This document shows positions 42,679 to 52,958 of a stretch of 64,000 nucleotides of DNA, piece after piece (the stretch's first letter is position 1; the number at the start of each line of letters is the position of its first letter). Source of the stretch: Prevotella communis. GTDB taxonomy: Bacteria > Bacteroidota > Bacteroidia > Bacteroidales > Bacteroidaceae. The notes beneath the pieces were generated by a model. That model did no database searches, had not been told where the DNA came from, and saw only the letters and a program-made list of their open reading frames with translations. The position numbers were made by a program, and so were the translations under genes. The stretch spans positions 186,001-250,000 of the forward strand of contig NZ_CP091794.1 in NCBI RefSeq assembly GCF_022024175.1, given 5' to 3'.

Positions 42679-43977
42679 TTATTTTACCGTAATCAGGTAA
42701 TAGTTCTTCTTACCCTTCTGAGCAAGCAGGTACTTACCGTCAATCAGGTCTTCTGCAGTGATAGCACGGTTCTGGTCGGTCAGCTTCTCCTTGTTCAGTG
42801 AAACACCACCGCCCTGAACCATCTTACGCATCTCGCCCTTTGAGGGGAATACGGGGGCTACAGTGGTAAAGAGCTCTACTGCGGGCTGACCCAACTGGTC
42901 CTTGCTAATCTCAAACTTCTCTACACCATCGAATACGTCGAGGAAGGTCTGCTCGTCAAGCTTCTCCAGTGCTTCCTTTGTTGACTTACCAAAGAGGATG
43001 CTTGAGGCCTCAATGGCCATGTCGAGGGCCTCGCGAGAGTGTACCATCACGGTTACCTCTTCTGCCAGGCGCTTCTGCAGTACGCGGCGACCAGGATCCT
43101 GCTTGTGCTCTTCTGTCAGAGCGTCAATGGTCTCTTTGTCGAGTGATGTGAAAATCTTGATATAGCGCTCAGCATCCTCGTCGCTCACGTTCAGCCAGAA
43201 CTGATAGAAACGATAAGGTGTGGTGCGCTTGGGGTCGAGCCAGATATTTCCAGACTCAGTCTTACCAAACTTCTTACCGTCGCTCTTTGTAATCAGCGGA
43301 CAGGTCAGGGCAAAGGTCTCTACGTCATTACCTAAGGTTCGACGGATAAGTTCTGTACCGGTGGTCATGTTACCCCACTGGTCGTTACCGCCCAACTGCA
43401 GTTTTACACCCTTGTGCTGATAGAGATAGAGAAAGTCGTAGCCCTGGAGCAACTGGTATGTGAACTCTGTGAATGAAAGACCATCACGTGCAGTACCATT
43501 CAGACGCTGCTGAACGCTCTCCTTGGCCATCATGTAGTTCACGGTGATATGCTTACCTACCTCACGGGCGAAGTCCAGGAAGGTGAAGTTCTTCATCCAG
43601 TCATAGTTGTTCACCATCTCAGCAGCGTTCTCGTCCTTTGAGTCGAAGTCCAGGAACTTTGCCACCTGAGCCTTGATGCACTCCTGGTTATGACGCAGGG
43701 TCTCATCATTCAGAAGGTTACGCTCCTGTGATTTGCCTGAGGGGTCGCCAATCATGCCTGTAGCACCACCAACAAGGATGATGGGCTTATGACCACAACG
43801 CTGCAAGTGGCGCAGCATCATGATACCGCACAGGTGACCAATGTGCAGTGAGTCGGCTGTTGGGTCGGTACCCAGATAAGCGGTCACCATCTCCTTCTGC
43901 AGGAGTTCCTCTGTGCCAGGCATAATCTGTGCCAGCATTCCACGCCAGCGCAGTTCTTCTACAAAATTCTTTCTCAT
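42679..43977 (-). CDS. tyrS: Tyrosyl-tRNA synthetase
   Basis: Class I aminoacyl-tRNA synthetase charging tRNA-Tyr; 432 residues, normal bacterial length. HIGH motif in [49 protein letters not shown], and the KMSKS equivalent KFGKTESG; a C-terminal S4-like RNA-binding domain ([12 protein letters not shown]) follows. Last protein gene of the metK to tyrS run, ending in the hairpin at 42637-42669. Confidence 0.97.
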   Translation of the reverse strand: MRKNFVEELRWRGMLAQIMPGTEELLQKEMVTAYLGTDPTADSLHIGHLCGIMMLRHLQRCGHKPIILVGGATGMIGDPSGKSQERNLLNDETLRHNQECIKAQVAKFLDFDSKDENAAEMVNNYDWMKNFTFLDFAREVGKHITVNYMMAKESVQQRLNGTARDGLSFTEFTYQLLQGYDFLYLYQHKGVKLQLGGNDQWGNMTTGTELIRRTLGNDVETFALTCPLITKSDGKKFGKTESGNIWLDPKRTTPYRFYQFWLNVSDEDAERYIKIFTSLDKETIDALTEEHKQDPGRRVLQKRLAEEVTVMVHSREALDMAIEASSILFGKSTKEALEKLDEQTFLDVFDGVEKFEISKDQLGQPAVELFTTVAPVFPSKGEMRKMVQGGGVSLNKEKLTDQNRAITAEDLIDGKYLLAQKGKKNYYLITVK

Positions 43978-44028
43978 ATTCTAATTTTTTATTTATGTCG
44001 ATGTTGTGTTATCTCGTTATCACGAATG

Positions 44029-44271
44029 TTACGGCACGGGGTCGTACCCGCTTCCTCCCCAGGGATTACATCTTAAGATGCGCCAGATTGCCAGTCCGAG
44101 TCCCTTTATTGGACCATGTTTGATAATCGCCTCTTTAGCATATTGTGAGCACGTGGGAGTGAAACGGCAGGCAGGTGGCGTGAAGGGACTGATAATCCGC
44201 TGGTAGAAAATGATGGGTATCAGCAGTATCCACTTCAGCACGAGTGCGATATAATGCCATAAGCGCTTCAT
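44029..44271 (-). CDS. yidD: Membrane protein insertion efficiency factor
   Basis: An 80-residue YidD protein: one N-terminal hydrophobic segment and the invariant [15 protein letters not shown] and [18 protein letters not shown]. It helps insertion of membrane proteins with YidC. It follows rnpA by five bases, the usual bacterial neighbour. Confidence 0.97.
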   Translation of the reverse strand: MKRLWHYIALVLKWILLIPIIFYQRIISPFTPPACRFTPTCSQYAKEAIIKHGPIKGLGLAIWRILRCNPWGGSGYDPVP

Positions 44272-44276
44272 AAGCC

Positions 44277-44672
44277 TCAGTAAACAATCTTTTTTGCGAT
44301 TCTTTCAAGCAGACTGCACACTTTATGGCTTATCTCAGCAGTAGGACAGGGGCGGTCGGAGAGCCAGATGAAAGCGATATCAATAGCTTTTCCCTCGGGA
44401 ATCTTCTCAATGAGCACCTGTTTCTGTAGGCGGTAGGCTTCTCGTACTTGTCGTTTCGCACGGTTGCGGTCAACGGCGTGATGAAGCCTCTTCTTAGGAA
44501 CGCTAATGAGCACCTTGACGGGTTCAGACCTGTCTTGGCGCTCTTGTTGCATATACACGGCTCTTAGTGGAAAGGCTGCCAGCGTGTGGCTTTGACCTCC
44601 ACCGAAGAGTTCCTCTATCAGTTTCTGGCTGACGATTCGCTCCTGTTTCTGAAAACGAGCTGGAGCCGTCAT
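44277..44672 (-). CDS. rnpA: Ribonuclease P protein component
   Basis: A 131-residue basic protein that supports the RNase P RNA in maturing tRNA 5' ends. Motifs: [28 protein letters not shown] (the RNR region) and [13 protein letters not shown] at the N-terminus. Lies between hemD and yidD as in other Bacteroidetes; rpmH is not adjacent. Confidence 0.95.
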   Translation of the reverse strand: MTAPARFQKQERIVSQKLIEELFGGGQSHTLAAFPLRAVYMQQERQDRSEPVKVLISVPKKRLHHAVDRNRAKRQVREAYRLQKQVLIEKIPEGKAIDIAFIWLSDRPCPTAEISHKVCSLLERIAKKIVY

Positions 44673-44700
44673 ATAATATATTCTTATATAATAAGGTGAA

Positions 44701-45450
44701 TTAGTCTTCCTGCATCAGCAGATAGTGCTGCAGCGCACCTGTCATGGATGGATACTTCTCTGTGGGAGCTTCCAAATCCAGTCTCAGGCCTGCGTCATGA
44801 ACAGCCTTTGCCGTGGCGGGACCAAAAGTTGCGATAGCGATATCACCCTGATTGAAATCGGGGAAGTTCTTGGTGAGCGACTCGATACCTGCGGGGCTGA
44901 AGAACACCAGCATGTCGTAGTCGAACGTCTTAATCTCTTCTTCAGTGAAGTCGTTGCTGACAGTCTTATACATCACGCATTCCGTGTGCTGCAGTTTCTT
45001 AGAGTCAAGCAGTTTGCTGACAGCATCGTTATGTACATCGCTCATGGGCACAAGATACTTCTCGGTCTTATGCTTCACCATGGTGGGCAGCAAATCGTCC
45101 ATCTTGCCGGTAGTGCCGAAGAATACCTTACGCTTGCGATACTGTACATATTTCTGGATATAGAGAGCGATGGTCTCTGTTACGCAGAAGTATTTCATGT
45201 CTTCTGGTATGGTGACACGCAGTTCCTTTGCCAGCGTGAAGAAATGATCAATGGCATGACGTGATGTAAACACAACAGCTGTGTGGTCAAGTATGCTGAC
45301 TTTCTGTGTACGGAATTCGCGTGCACTCATTCCTTCCACTTTGATAAACGGGCGGAATACCAGTTCTACATCAAAGCGGTTAGCAATGTCATAGTAAGGT
45401 GACTTTTCGCTTGAGGGTTTTGGTTGCGAAATCAGGATCTTTTTAATCAT
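44701..45450 (-). CDS. hemD: Uroporphyrinogen-III synthase
   Basis: A 249-residue HemD-family protein that closes and inverts ring D of the tetrapyrrole. Family features are ILISQP at the start, the FTSRHAIDHFF segment, and VFFSPAGIESLTKNFP followed by IATFGPATAKAVHDAGL. Sequence conservation in this family is low, but the two-lobed pattern and operon position support it. Twelve bases separate it from the DUF4271 gene. Confidence 0.9.
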   Translation of the reverse strand: MIKKILISQPKPSSEKSPYYDIANRFDVELVFRPFIKVEGMSAREFRTQKVSILDHTAVVFTSRHAIDHFFTLAKELRVTIPEDMKYFCVTETIALYIQKYVQYRKRKVFFGTTGKMDDLLPTMVKHKTEKYLVPMSDVHNDAVSKLLDSKKLQHTECVMYKTVSNDFTEEEIKTFDYDMLVFFSPAGIESLTKNFPDFNQGDIAIATFGPATAKAVHDAGLRLDLEAPTEKYPSMTGALQHYLLMQED

Positions 45451-45461
45451 TCTCTAATGTC

Positions 45462-46241
45462 CTAAAAATTTATTTTCAAATTATTGACCGTCATGAGCCA
45501 TACTCCGCTGAATGCAAGCAATGGCGTTATTTCGAGGGCACAAAAGTACAAAAAAGTTTGCAGAAAAAAGCCTTTTTGCCTAAAAAAGATGAACCAACAC
45601 TTGTAAAATGTCAGTATTTTGTTCAAAATCAGAACTGAACAGAAGTAAAAGATGCATTTTTCTACACTTAAATCAAAGAATACCAGCAACATGACTAATG
45701 GCAGCGTAAGGGTGGTAGAACAGGCGGTAATGAATAGCTGCACCTTAAATAGCTGTATTGTTTTTTTACCTCCAAAGAAGACTGGATCTACGACGAAATG
45801 CATCAACCACTTGCAGAGGAAGTAGCCGCCCAAGAGTGCTGATAGTATGATGATGTTGGTGAAAACTGTGTCCCGGACAAAGATGCCAGGTATCTTTTCT
45901 GATGCCGCTATATATGAGGCGATGCCTAACAGCATACAGTCAATCACTACGAGTAAGATCTCAAAACGTAATTCATTGGAGGTAACGTTGTTAAGTTCTT
46001 CAGAGTGAACCTCATAGAAGAAATTCCTCAGTTGCCTGCTGATAAAATTGCGTGTGAAAGCGATAGATGCTGCGATGGTGACAAAGCACAACAACAATGT
46101 GATGGTGGTCAGGTCGTCATTACCCAGCTGACTGGGTATAGGGTGCCCTAACACACCAAAACGACTGCTGTGTGCCTGAGCGGCACACAGCAGCGAGTCG
46201 TTTATCAATGGCTCAAAGCCCAAATGCGTGCTTGATGTCAT
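45462..46241 (-). CDS. DUF4271 membrane protein
   Basis: A 259-residue integral membrane protein with about six to seven hydrophobic spans ([45 protein letters not shown]), matching the Bacteroidetes DUF4271 family that sits between metK and hemD. Function unknown. The only good start overlaps the end of metK by 29 bases, indicating translational coupling. Confidence 0.85.
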   Translation of the reverse strand: MTSSTHLGFEPLINDSLLCAAQAHSSRFGVLGHPIPSQLGNDDLTTITLLLCFVTIAASIAFTRNFISRQLRNFFYEVHSEELNNVTSNELRFEILLVVIDCMLLGIASYIAASEKIPGIFVRDTVFTNIIILSALLGGYFLCKWLMHFVVDPVFFGGKKTIQLFKVQLFITACSTTLTLPLVMLLVFFDLSVEKCIFYFCSVLILNKILTFYKCWFIFFRQKGFFLQTFLYFCALEITPLLAFSGVWLMTVNNLKINF

Positions 46242-47469
46242 CTACCCGATCCAGTTTTTCCCATGTGAACAGTTCCACTTCGATTGTCTTTGTCTCATGG
46301 TAGTGGCTGGTGAAGGTTTTCTTCACAATCTCAGACTGACGTCCCATGTGTCCGTAGGCGGCTGTCTCCAGATACATGGGCTGACGCAGTTTCAATGTGC
46401 GCTCGATAGCCTTTGGACGCAGGTCAAACAGTTCCTCAATCTTCTTGGCAATCTCGCTGTCGCTCATGTTCACGCGTGAACGTCCGTAGGTGTTGACGTA
46501 GATATTCATGGGTTTTGCCACACCGATGGCATAGCTTACCTGTACGAGCATCTCGTCGGCTACACCTGCAGCCACCATGTTCTTGGCGATATGGCGAGCG
46601 GCATAGGCAGCAGAACGGTCTACCTTAGAAGAGTCCTTTCCGCTGAAGGCACCACCACCGTGTGCGCCTTTACCACCGTAGGTGTCAACGATAATCTTAC
46701 GGCCTGTCAGACCGGTATCGCCGTGAGGACCACCAATCACAAACTTACCTGTGGGGTTCACGTAGTATTTGATGTCGTCGTTGAAGAGTGCGAGTACCTT
46801 CTCACTGTGAATCTGTGCTTTTACACGGGGAATCAGGATGTTGATAACGTCTTCCTTGATCTTTGCCAACATCTTCTCGTCCTCGTCAAACTCGTCATGC
46901 TGTGTAGATACCACAATGGTATCGATACGCTCGGGGATACCTGCATCGCTGTACTGGATGGTTACCTGGCTCTTTGAGTCGGGACGCAGGTAAGGCATCT
47001 GCTTACCTTCCTTACGGATGTCGGCCAGTGTACGCATGATGAGGTGAGCCAAATCCAATGAAACAGGCATGTAGTTTTCCGTCTCGTTGGTAGCATAGCC
47101 AAACATCATACCCTGGTCGCCGGCTCCCTGGTTCTCGTCATCCTCACGGTCTACACCGCGATTGATGTCGGCACTCTGCTCGTGGATAGCCGTCAGGATA
47201 CCACAGGAGTTGCCATCGAACTGGTACTCAGCCTTTGTATAGCCAATTCTCTTGATGGTGTTGCGGGCAATAGTCTGCAGGTCGATATAAACCTCGCTGC
47301 GCACCTCGCCCATGATAACTACTTGGCCTGTCGTTACAAAACTTTCGCAGGCTACGCGTGCGTGGTCGTCGTAGGCCAGAAACTGGTCTAATATGGCGTC
47401 GCTAATCTGGTCGGCCACTTTATCGGGATGTCCCTCGGATACTGATTCTGATGAAAATAAATATGACAT
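46213..47469 (-). CDS. metK: S-adenosylmethionine synthetase
   Basis: Makes S-adenosylmethionine from methionine and ATP; 418 residues. Motifs: [44 protein letters not shown] and GGGAFSGKD. First gene of the metK-DUF4271-hemD-rnpA-yidD-tyrS run. A TAACTTTG -7 element lies about 30 bases upstream; no SAM riboswitch structure is seen in the short leader. Confidence 0.97.
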   Translation of the reverse strand: MSYLFSSESVSEGHPDKVADQISDAILDQFLAYDDHARVACESFVTTGQVVIMGEVRSEVYIDLQTIARNTIKRIGYTKAEYQFDGNSCGILTAIHEQSADINRGVDREDDENQGAGDQGMMFGYATNETENYMPVSLDLAHLIMRTLADIRKEGKQMPYLRPDSKSQVTIQYSDAGIPERIDTIVVSTQHDEFDEDEKMLAKIKEDVINILIPRVKAQIHSEKVLALFNDDIKYYVNPTGKFVIGGPHGDTGLTGRKIIVDTYGGKGAHGGGAFSGKDSSKVDRSAAYAARHIAKNMVAAGVADEMLVQVSYAIGVAKPMNIYVNTYGRSRVNMSDSEIAKKIEELFDLRPKAIERTLKLRQPMYLETAAYGHMGRQSEIVKKTFTSHYHETKTIEVELFTWEKLDRVDDIKHAFGL

Positions 47470-47549
47470 TTCTTACTTTGTAGTTAAATTTTGAGGGTGC
47501 AAAGTTACTGAGTTTTTGTGAGATAGCCAAATTTTAGTCTGTTTTTCGG

Positions 47550-48158
47550 TTAAAATCGATACGACAGCGCCAACCCCACGCTATTTGTCTCAGGCTGGTA
47601 AGTAGGCACAATCAGCATATCATCTTCCTTGTCCCAGCCAAGGATACGTTTCTCCATAGGCAACAGCCAGTAGGCGATATGTGTTGATAAGATACCGATG
47701 GCCGCGCCTGCTGCCACGTCGTGCCACCAATGCCGGTCGTTGTAAACACGAAGACAGCCTACGCCGATGGCGGTACCATAGGCAGCGATGCCCAGTCCGG
47801 TGCCATATTCCATCCTTACCAGTTCGGCTCCCATGAAAGCTCGTGCAGCATGTCCTGATGGAAAGGATTTGTTGTCTGTGCCGTCAGGCCGTTCTTCATG
47901 AATCGTATATTTCAGGCCGCCAGCCAAAGCCGTCATCACACAGAAGGCCGTTCCTGTGGTGAGGACACGTTCCCTGCCCGTATGCCTGGCCTCAATACCA
48001 GTCCATCCCATGCCGATATTAGCTGCCATGGGCGCATACTGCACATAATCCTCCAGATGCGTATGCTCATGAGCCTGCCCTTGGGTCTGAGACAAGGCTG
48101 TCCTGCTGAAACACAGCAGGACAGCACAAGTTAATATCAATGAGATGTCTCTCTTCAT
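47550..48158 (-). CDS. Secreted/periplasmic PAP2-family phosphatase
   Basis: A 202-residue type-2 phosphatidic acid phosphatase. Signal peptide ends TALSQ. The three acid-phosphatase motifs are present: KYTIHEERPDG, FPSGHAARAF and RVYNDRHWWHD. It has a shorter N-terminus than lipid phosphatases with six spans. Lipid A or undecaprenyl-phosphate processing is possible. Starts 11 bases after the M16 peptidase gene, in the same transcript. Confidence 0.9.
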   Translation of the reverse strand: MKRDISLILTCAVLLCFSRTALSQTQGQAHEHTHLEDYVQYAPMAANIGMGWTGIEARHTGRERVLTTGTAFCVMTALAGGLKYTIHEERPDGTDNKSFPSGHAARAFMGAELVRMEYGTGLGIAAYGTAIGVGCLRVYNDRHWWHDVAAGAAIGILSTHIAYWLLPMEKRILGWDKEDDMLIVPTYQPETNSVGLALSYRF

Positions 48159-48169
48159 ATGAAATCAGA

Positions 48170-50989
48170 TTACTCCTCTGGCAACATAATCACCTCTGCA
48201 CGGTTGCCTGGCTTCAGGAATTCCTGCATGAAGGCAGCGATGCTCTCAGGTGTCTGTGCCTGAACGGTAGCCTTGTAGTCTGTATGGGTATCAACACCGA
48301 AGAGACGCAGACGGTTGATCTGACGCAGCCAGTAGTTGTTGGTCTTTGCCTGGTCGTCAATATCCTTCAGCATGTACTCCTTCACCTTGTTCAGCTTCTC
48401 GGCGTCAACGCTCTTGGCCAGGTTCTCTACCTCTTCCTTCATGATCTTGGTGGCGATGTCACCCTTCTCAGGCTTCATGGGGCAGTAAACGAGCAACTGT
48501 GTCAGTGTGCGGAAATCGTCGCGTGATATGCCAGACTGAGCGGCAACGCTGTAGGCTGCAGAAGCCTCCTCACGAATCTTCTCCGTGTAAATCATGGTCA
48601 GGATCTGTCCCACCATAGAAGTGCGGATGACATTCTGGAGAGAATAGTCCATCTTGTCGTTCATCCATGTCATCACGGCGATAGCCTTTGGCGTCTCCAT
48701 CTTACGTGTGAAGTCGTTGATGACCTCGCCCTTGAAGAGCTTCTCAACATCCTTGCCCTTCACAATCTTCTTCTGAGAGGGCAGTGCGCCAAGGTACTTC
48801 TCAATGAGCGGGCGGATGGTGGCCTCGTCATAGTTACCAATGATGGTGAATGTGAAGGCAGCGGCATTGCTGGTCTGCTCCTTAGCCATCTGGAGGATGC
48901 GGTCGTAGCTTACGTTCTTCAGGTCCTCAGTAGCAAGAGGTGCCTGACGCTTGTCGTGGCAGGTGAGTGTGAGCGACAGAGAATCGCTGAACACAGACTC
49001 GGGCTGCAACAGCTTGTTCTTCAGCATCAGCTCCGTGGTCTTCATCATATTGTCGTATGACTCCTGATCCTTATTGATATTGGTGAAGTAGAGGTAAACC
49101 AACTGCAACATGGTCTCTACGTCGGCAGGTGTTGATGAACCGCTGATATGAGCACGGTCGCTGCTCAGTGACAGACTGGCGCTGGCAATCTTACCAGCCA
49201 GAGCCTTCTCCAGTTCGGTGTGTGAGAAATTGCCCAGTCCGCTGGCTTCGATAACATCGTCGAACATCTTGATATTGGCAAAGTCGGCCTCGCCATACAG
49301 TGAGCTACCGCCAAAGCCCTCACCACTCAGGATGACCTGGTCTTTCTTCAGGTCGGTCTGCTTCAGAATCACCTTCGCACCGTTGCTCAGGGTCAGTTCC
49401 TTGTAGTCGAACTTCTTGCCAGCCACTTCCTTCTGAATCTTACCAGCCTTGGGCATGGTAGTAATCAGGGGCTCGTTCTTGACATTATCTACGTAGGCTT
49501 CAATTTGAGTGGCGCGTGCCTCGTCGATGGCCTTCTTCAGTGAAGCCTCAGTGGGATAAACGGCACCCTCTTTCTCCTGGTTGAAGTTGAGTACCACCAT
49601 GTTAGAGTCCTTATCCTCGAAGAATCCCTTCATCAGTTCGTTGACAGATTCCAGTGGCAGGGCGGGAGCCAACTGCTTCATCACCTGATAGTAGTCATCC
49701 AGACTGGGGATAGGTTCCTTTGCCAGGTAGTTCTGCACATACTTGTTCACAAACTGACTGTTATAGCGCTTCTCCTTGTTAGAGTACTGCTTTTCCAACT
49801 GACTGATGAAGTTTGACTTGTAGCGCTGGTATTCTGTGGCAGTGAAGCCAAACTGTGCAGCACGGCGAGCCTCGATGAAGGCTGCCTTCAGAGCAGCTTC
49901 CGTCTGACCCTCTTTGGGCAGTACGCTCACCTCGAAAGCATCCTTGGTCTTTGACAGCAGGTACTGACCATAGTCTACGCTACCCTGCAGATATGGACAG
50001 TCGGCTTTTTGAGCCAACTCTGCCAATCGGTCGTTCAACATACCGAGGCAGGCATTCTTCATGTAGTTGATGACCAGATACTGCATGTTCTCCTTGATCT
50101 CATCGGGGATAGGATCGCTCTTGAACATCAGTTCCACGATGCTGTACTGCATCTCCTTATCCTTGTCGATGACGATAATAGCCTCCTTGTTGTCGGGCAC
50201 GTTCTCGGCTACAACAGCAGCGGGGTTGGCAGGCATCTTGATAGGACCGAACAGGTTCTTGATTTTCTGTTCTACCTTGTCAACGTCCACATCACCTACC
50301 ACGATGATGGCCTGGTTGTCGGGACGGTACCATTTCTCGTAATAGGCACGCAATACCTCGGGCTTGAAGTTATCGATGATTTCCATCAGACCGATAGGCA
50401 TGCGGTAGCCGTATTTTGAGTTGGGGTACAGACGGGGCAGGTCGCGCTCCAGCATGCGCATCTGGGCGCTGGTGCGCATACGCCATTCCTCATGAATCAC
50501 GCCACGCTCCTTGTCTATCTCCTCGGCTTCCAGCAACAGACCGTCGGCCCAGTCGTGCAGGATCAGCAGACAAGAGTCTACGATACCCTCGCGTGTGGTG
50601 GGCACGTTAGAGATGTTATACACCGTCTGGTCGATAGAGGTATAGGCATTCAGGTCGCGTCCGAACTTCACACCGATGGTCTCACACCATTTCACGATGT
50701 CGTTACCCTTGAAGTTCTCCGTGCCGTTGAAGCACATGTGCTCCAGGAAGTGGGCCAGTCCGCGCTGGTCGTCGTTCTCCTGAATAGAACCCACGCGCTG
50801 GGCAATGTAGAACTCGGCACGCTGTTCGGGCCATGCATTGTGACGGATGTAATAAGTCAGTCCGTTGTCCAACTTACCGATTTTTACGTCGGGGTCGGTG
50901 GGGATGGCTGGCATCTGCTGAGCCATCGCTGTTGATGCGCCTGCTACAAAGAGCAGTGCAGCAACCAATAGTTTTTTGTAGTTTCTCAT
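48170..50989 (-). CDS. M16-family zinc peptidase (pitrilysin/PqqL-like)
   Basis: A 939-residue periplasmic peptidase. Signal peptide from MRNYKKLLVAALLFVAG to TAMAQ; the start is placed at 50989 because the frame upstream lies in the transporter gene. The inverted zinc motif HxxEH appears as HFLEH near residue 60, with the downstream Glu in the DKERGVIHEEW region. The second, inactive M16 half (about 500-939) completes the clamshell. Likely degrades peptides imported across the outer membrane. Operon with the DASS transporter (26-base gap) and PAP2 phosphatase. Confidence 0.93.
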   Translation of the reverse strand: MRNYKKLLVAALLFVAGASTAMAQQMPAIPTDPDVKIGKLDNGLTYYIRHNAWPEQRAEFYIAQRVGSIQENDDQRGLAHFLEHMCFNGTENFKGNDIVKWCETIGVKFGRDLNAYTSIDQTVYNISNVPTTREGIVDSCLLILHDWADGLLLEAEEIDKERGVIHEEWRMRTSAQMRMLERDLPRLYPNSKYGYRMPIGLMEIIDNFKPEVLRAYYEKWYRPDNQAIIVVGDVDVDKVEQKIKNLFGPIKMPANPAAVVAENVPDNKEAIIVIDKDKEMQYSIVELMFKSDPIPDEIKENMQYLVINYMKNACLGMLNDRLAELAQKADCPYLQGSVDYGQYLLSKTKDAFEVSVLPKEGQTEAALKAAFIEARRAAQFGFTATEYQRYKSNFISQLEKQYSNKEKRYNSQFVNKYVQNYLAKEPIPSLDDYYQVMKQLAPALPLESVNELMKGFFEDKDSNMVVLNFNQEKEGAVYPTEASLKKAIDEARATQIEAYVDNVKNEPLITTMPKAGKIQKEVAGKKFDYKELTLSNGAKVILKQTDLKKDQVILSGEGFGGSSLYGEADFANIKMFDDVIEASGLGNFSHTELEKALAGKIASASLSLSSDRAHISGSSTPADVETMLQLVYLYFTNINKDQESYDNMMKTTELMLKNKLLQPESVFSDSLSLTLTCHDKRQAPLATEDLKNVSYDRILQMAKEQTSNAAAFTFTIIGNYDEATIRPLIEKYLGALPSQKKIVKGKDVEKLFKGEVINDFTRKMETPKAIAVMTWMNDKMDYSLQNVIRTSMVGQILTMIYTEKIREEASAAYSVAAQSGISRDDFRTLTQLLVYCPMKPEKGDIATKIMKEEVENLAKSVDAEKLNKVKEYMLKDIDDQAKTNNYWLRQINRLRLFGVDTHTDYKATVQAQTPESIAAFMQEFLKPGNRAEVIMLPEE

Positions 50990-51015
50990 ATCTATTGTTT
51001 TTACTCCTCCAATTC

Positions 51016-52521
51016 TTACAACACCTTTATAATACCCATCAGGTAAACCAGTCCGAAACCCAGCACCATTGAGATCATACCCATGATGAATCCAATCTTC
51101 GCCATATCCTTCTGCTGTACCAGGTTGGTAGAGAAGGCCAGTGCGTTTGGTGGGGTAGAGATAGGCAGAATCATAGCGCTTGATGCTGCGATGGCCACAC
51201 CGATGAGTACTGTTGCCGTACCACCGATAGGATCGAGCTTGTCGCCCATTGCACCGCAAACGATGGCCAGGATAGGCATCAGTAGGGCTGCAGTTGCTGA
51301 GTTAGAGATGAAGTTACTCAGCAGGTAGCAGATAGCACCACCGAGAATCAGGATGAGCAGGGGCGAGAAGGTGTCGAAGGGAATACTCTCAATGGCATTC
51401 TCTGCCAAACCCGATTTGTTCAACCCGTAGCCTAGTGCGAAGCCACCAGCCACCATCCAGATAACACTCCAGTTGATCTGCTCCAGGTCACGCTTGGTGA
51501 TAACGCCTGTCAGGGCGAAGATACAGAAGGGAATCATAGCCACGGTGTTGGCATTGATACCTGTGAAACGGTCGGTCAACCACAAAGCAATGGTCACGAA
51601 GAAGGTCACGATGACCACGTTGGCGTGGAAACCTTTCTTCATCTCGCCGTCGATATTTAGTTCGATGGTCTTCTGTGTGAAAGGGAACATCTTCTTCAGA
51701 ATCATCCAACTGATAAACAGCAGGATGATAACCAGTGGGAACATAAACATCATCCACTGACCGAAGCCCAGGTTCATGTTCAGACCCTCGGGGTCGTTCA
51801 GGTATTTCAGGGCGATATTGTTTGGAGGCGTACCGATAGGCGTACCCATACCACCCAGGTTAGCTGCTATGGGAATACTCAGTGCCAAGGCGACGCGGCC
51901 TTTTCCTTCGGGGGGCAACTGACGGAACACGGGGGTCAGGAATGTCAGCATCATGGCAGCCGTAGCTGTGTTTGATACGAACATGGAGAACAGACCTGTT
52001 ACGAGCAGGAAGCCCAGCAATACCATCTCACTGCGTGTACCGAAAGGTCTGAGCAGGATTCTTGCCAACTGTGCATCAAGACCAGTCTTTGTGGCTGCGA
52101 TAGCCAGTACGAAACCACCGATGAACAGCATGATCACAGGGTCGGCGAATGTGGCCATCACACCTTTGTATGAGAGCAGTGGACCAACCTCTTCCTCGTT
52201 GACCAGTGGCAGAATACCGCTATCCGTACAGAATAGTAGCATAATCACGATGACCGCTACCGATGTAGCCCACGAACTGACAATCTCAAAAATCCACATC
52301 AGTGTGGCGAAAGCAAAGATGGCAATGACACGCTGCTGGATAATCGTCAGGTTATTAATGCCAAACCAGTCGGTAGGCATGAACCAAAGGGTTAATGTGA
52401 CTAGCAATACCAAGAATATCTTGATGAGTCTCAAGGTGGCATTACTTGGGTGATACTTGTGATTATGACGCAAGTTTCGGGCGGCCTGTACCAGGTGAAG
52501 CCCTCTGTAGTTAGTTAACAT
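51016..52521 (-). CDS. DASS-family (SLC13) sodium:anion symporter
   Basis: A 501-residue inner-membrane transporter of the divalent anion:sodium symporter family, importing di/tricarboxylates or sulfate. About 12-14 spans. The two SNT substrate/sodium motifs are present as SNTATAAM and SNSATAAL, each in a hairpin region preceded by Gly/Pro-rich loops (GGMGTPIGTPPNNIAL; PISTPPNALAF). Start at MLTNYRGLHL; a TACCTTTG element at 52583-52590 gives a leader of about 60 bases. Substrate is not determined by sequence alone. Confidence 0.93.
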   Translation of the reverse strand: MLTNYRGLHLVQAARNLRHNHKYHPSNATLRLIKIFLVLLVTLTLWFMPTDWFGINNLTIIQQRVIAIFAFATLMWIFEIVSSWATSVAVIVIMLLFCTDSGILPLVNEEEVGPLLSYKGVMATFADPVIMLFIGGFVLAIAATKTGLDAQLARILLRPFGTRSEMVLLGFLLVTGLFSMFVSNTATAAMMLTFLTPVFRQLPPEGKGRVALALSIPIAANLGGMGTPIGTPPNNIALKYLNDPEGLNMNLGFGQWMMFMFPLVIILLFISWMILKKMFPFTQKTIELNIDGEMKKGFHANVVIVTFFVTIALWLTDRFTGINANTVAMIPFCIFALTGVITKRDLEQINWSVIWMVAGGFALGYGLNKSGLAENAIESIPFDTFSPLLILILGGAICYLLSNFISNSATAALLMPILAIVCGAMGDKLDPIGGTATVLIGVAIAASSAMILPISTPPNALAFSTNLVQQKDMAKIGFIMGMISMVLGFGLVYLMGIIKVL

Positions 52522-52958
52522 GTTATTTTATTTTTAGTGTTATTTGGCAGTTATGATTGTTCCCTTTTTCCAAAATTGTGCGCAAAGGTACATATTTATT
52601 ATGAAATGAGCAAGTAAATGTAAAAAAAATCCTTTTTTATGCTATCTTTTTCGGAAAAAGGTAGTCGGATACGCTGGTTTCTATCTCAATGAGTTTGGGG
52701 TAGCAACTTGACGTGTACTGAATAAGTTTTCTTGACAAATCACTTTGGCTCCATTTTCTTGCTGATAGGACTATATTGCACAAAAATGGCCCTAAAAATT
52801 TGAGTTAACTCATTTCATGATTTGAGTTAACTCATTTCATGATTTGAGCTAATTCAAATCATCAAATGAATCAGCTCAAAATTATTATTGATTTAGCAAG
52901 AAATCCCGACGCAATTTAAGTAGTAAAAAGAAGTTACATTCTCCGTTTCTATAAAATA
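52522..52958. other. Intergenic region (437 bp) with short tandem palindromes
   Basis: Holds the DASS promoter and, near the end of the DUF6055 gene, repeated GAGTTAACTC words. No gene seen. Confidence 0.6.
52799..52842. repeat. Two tandem 22-bp units with GAGTTAACTC palindrome
   Basis: Identical units at 52799-52820 and 52821-52842, each with the perfect palindrome GAGTTAACTC. A degenerate third unit and a reverse copy (GAGCTAATTC ... GAATCAGCTC) continue to 52880. Could bind a regulator or fold as a terminator for the DUF6055 gene. Confidence 0.75.

Noticed and set aside
47470..47549. SAM riboswitch upstream of metK
   Set aside because: The leader is only about 30 bases after the -7 element and shows no conserved aptamer pattern.
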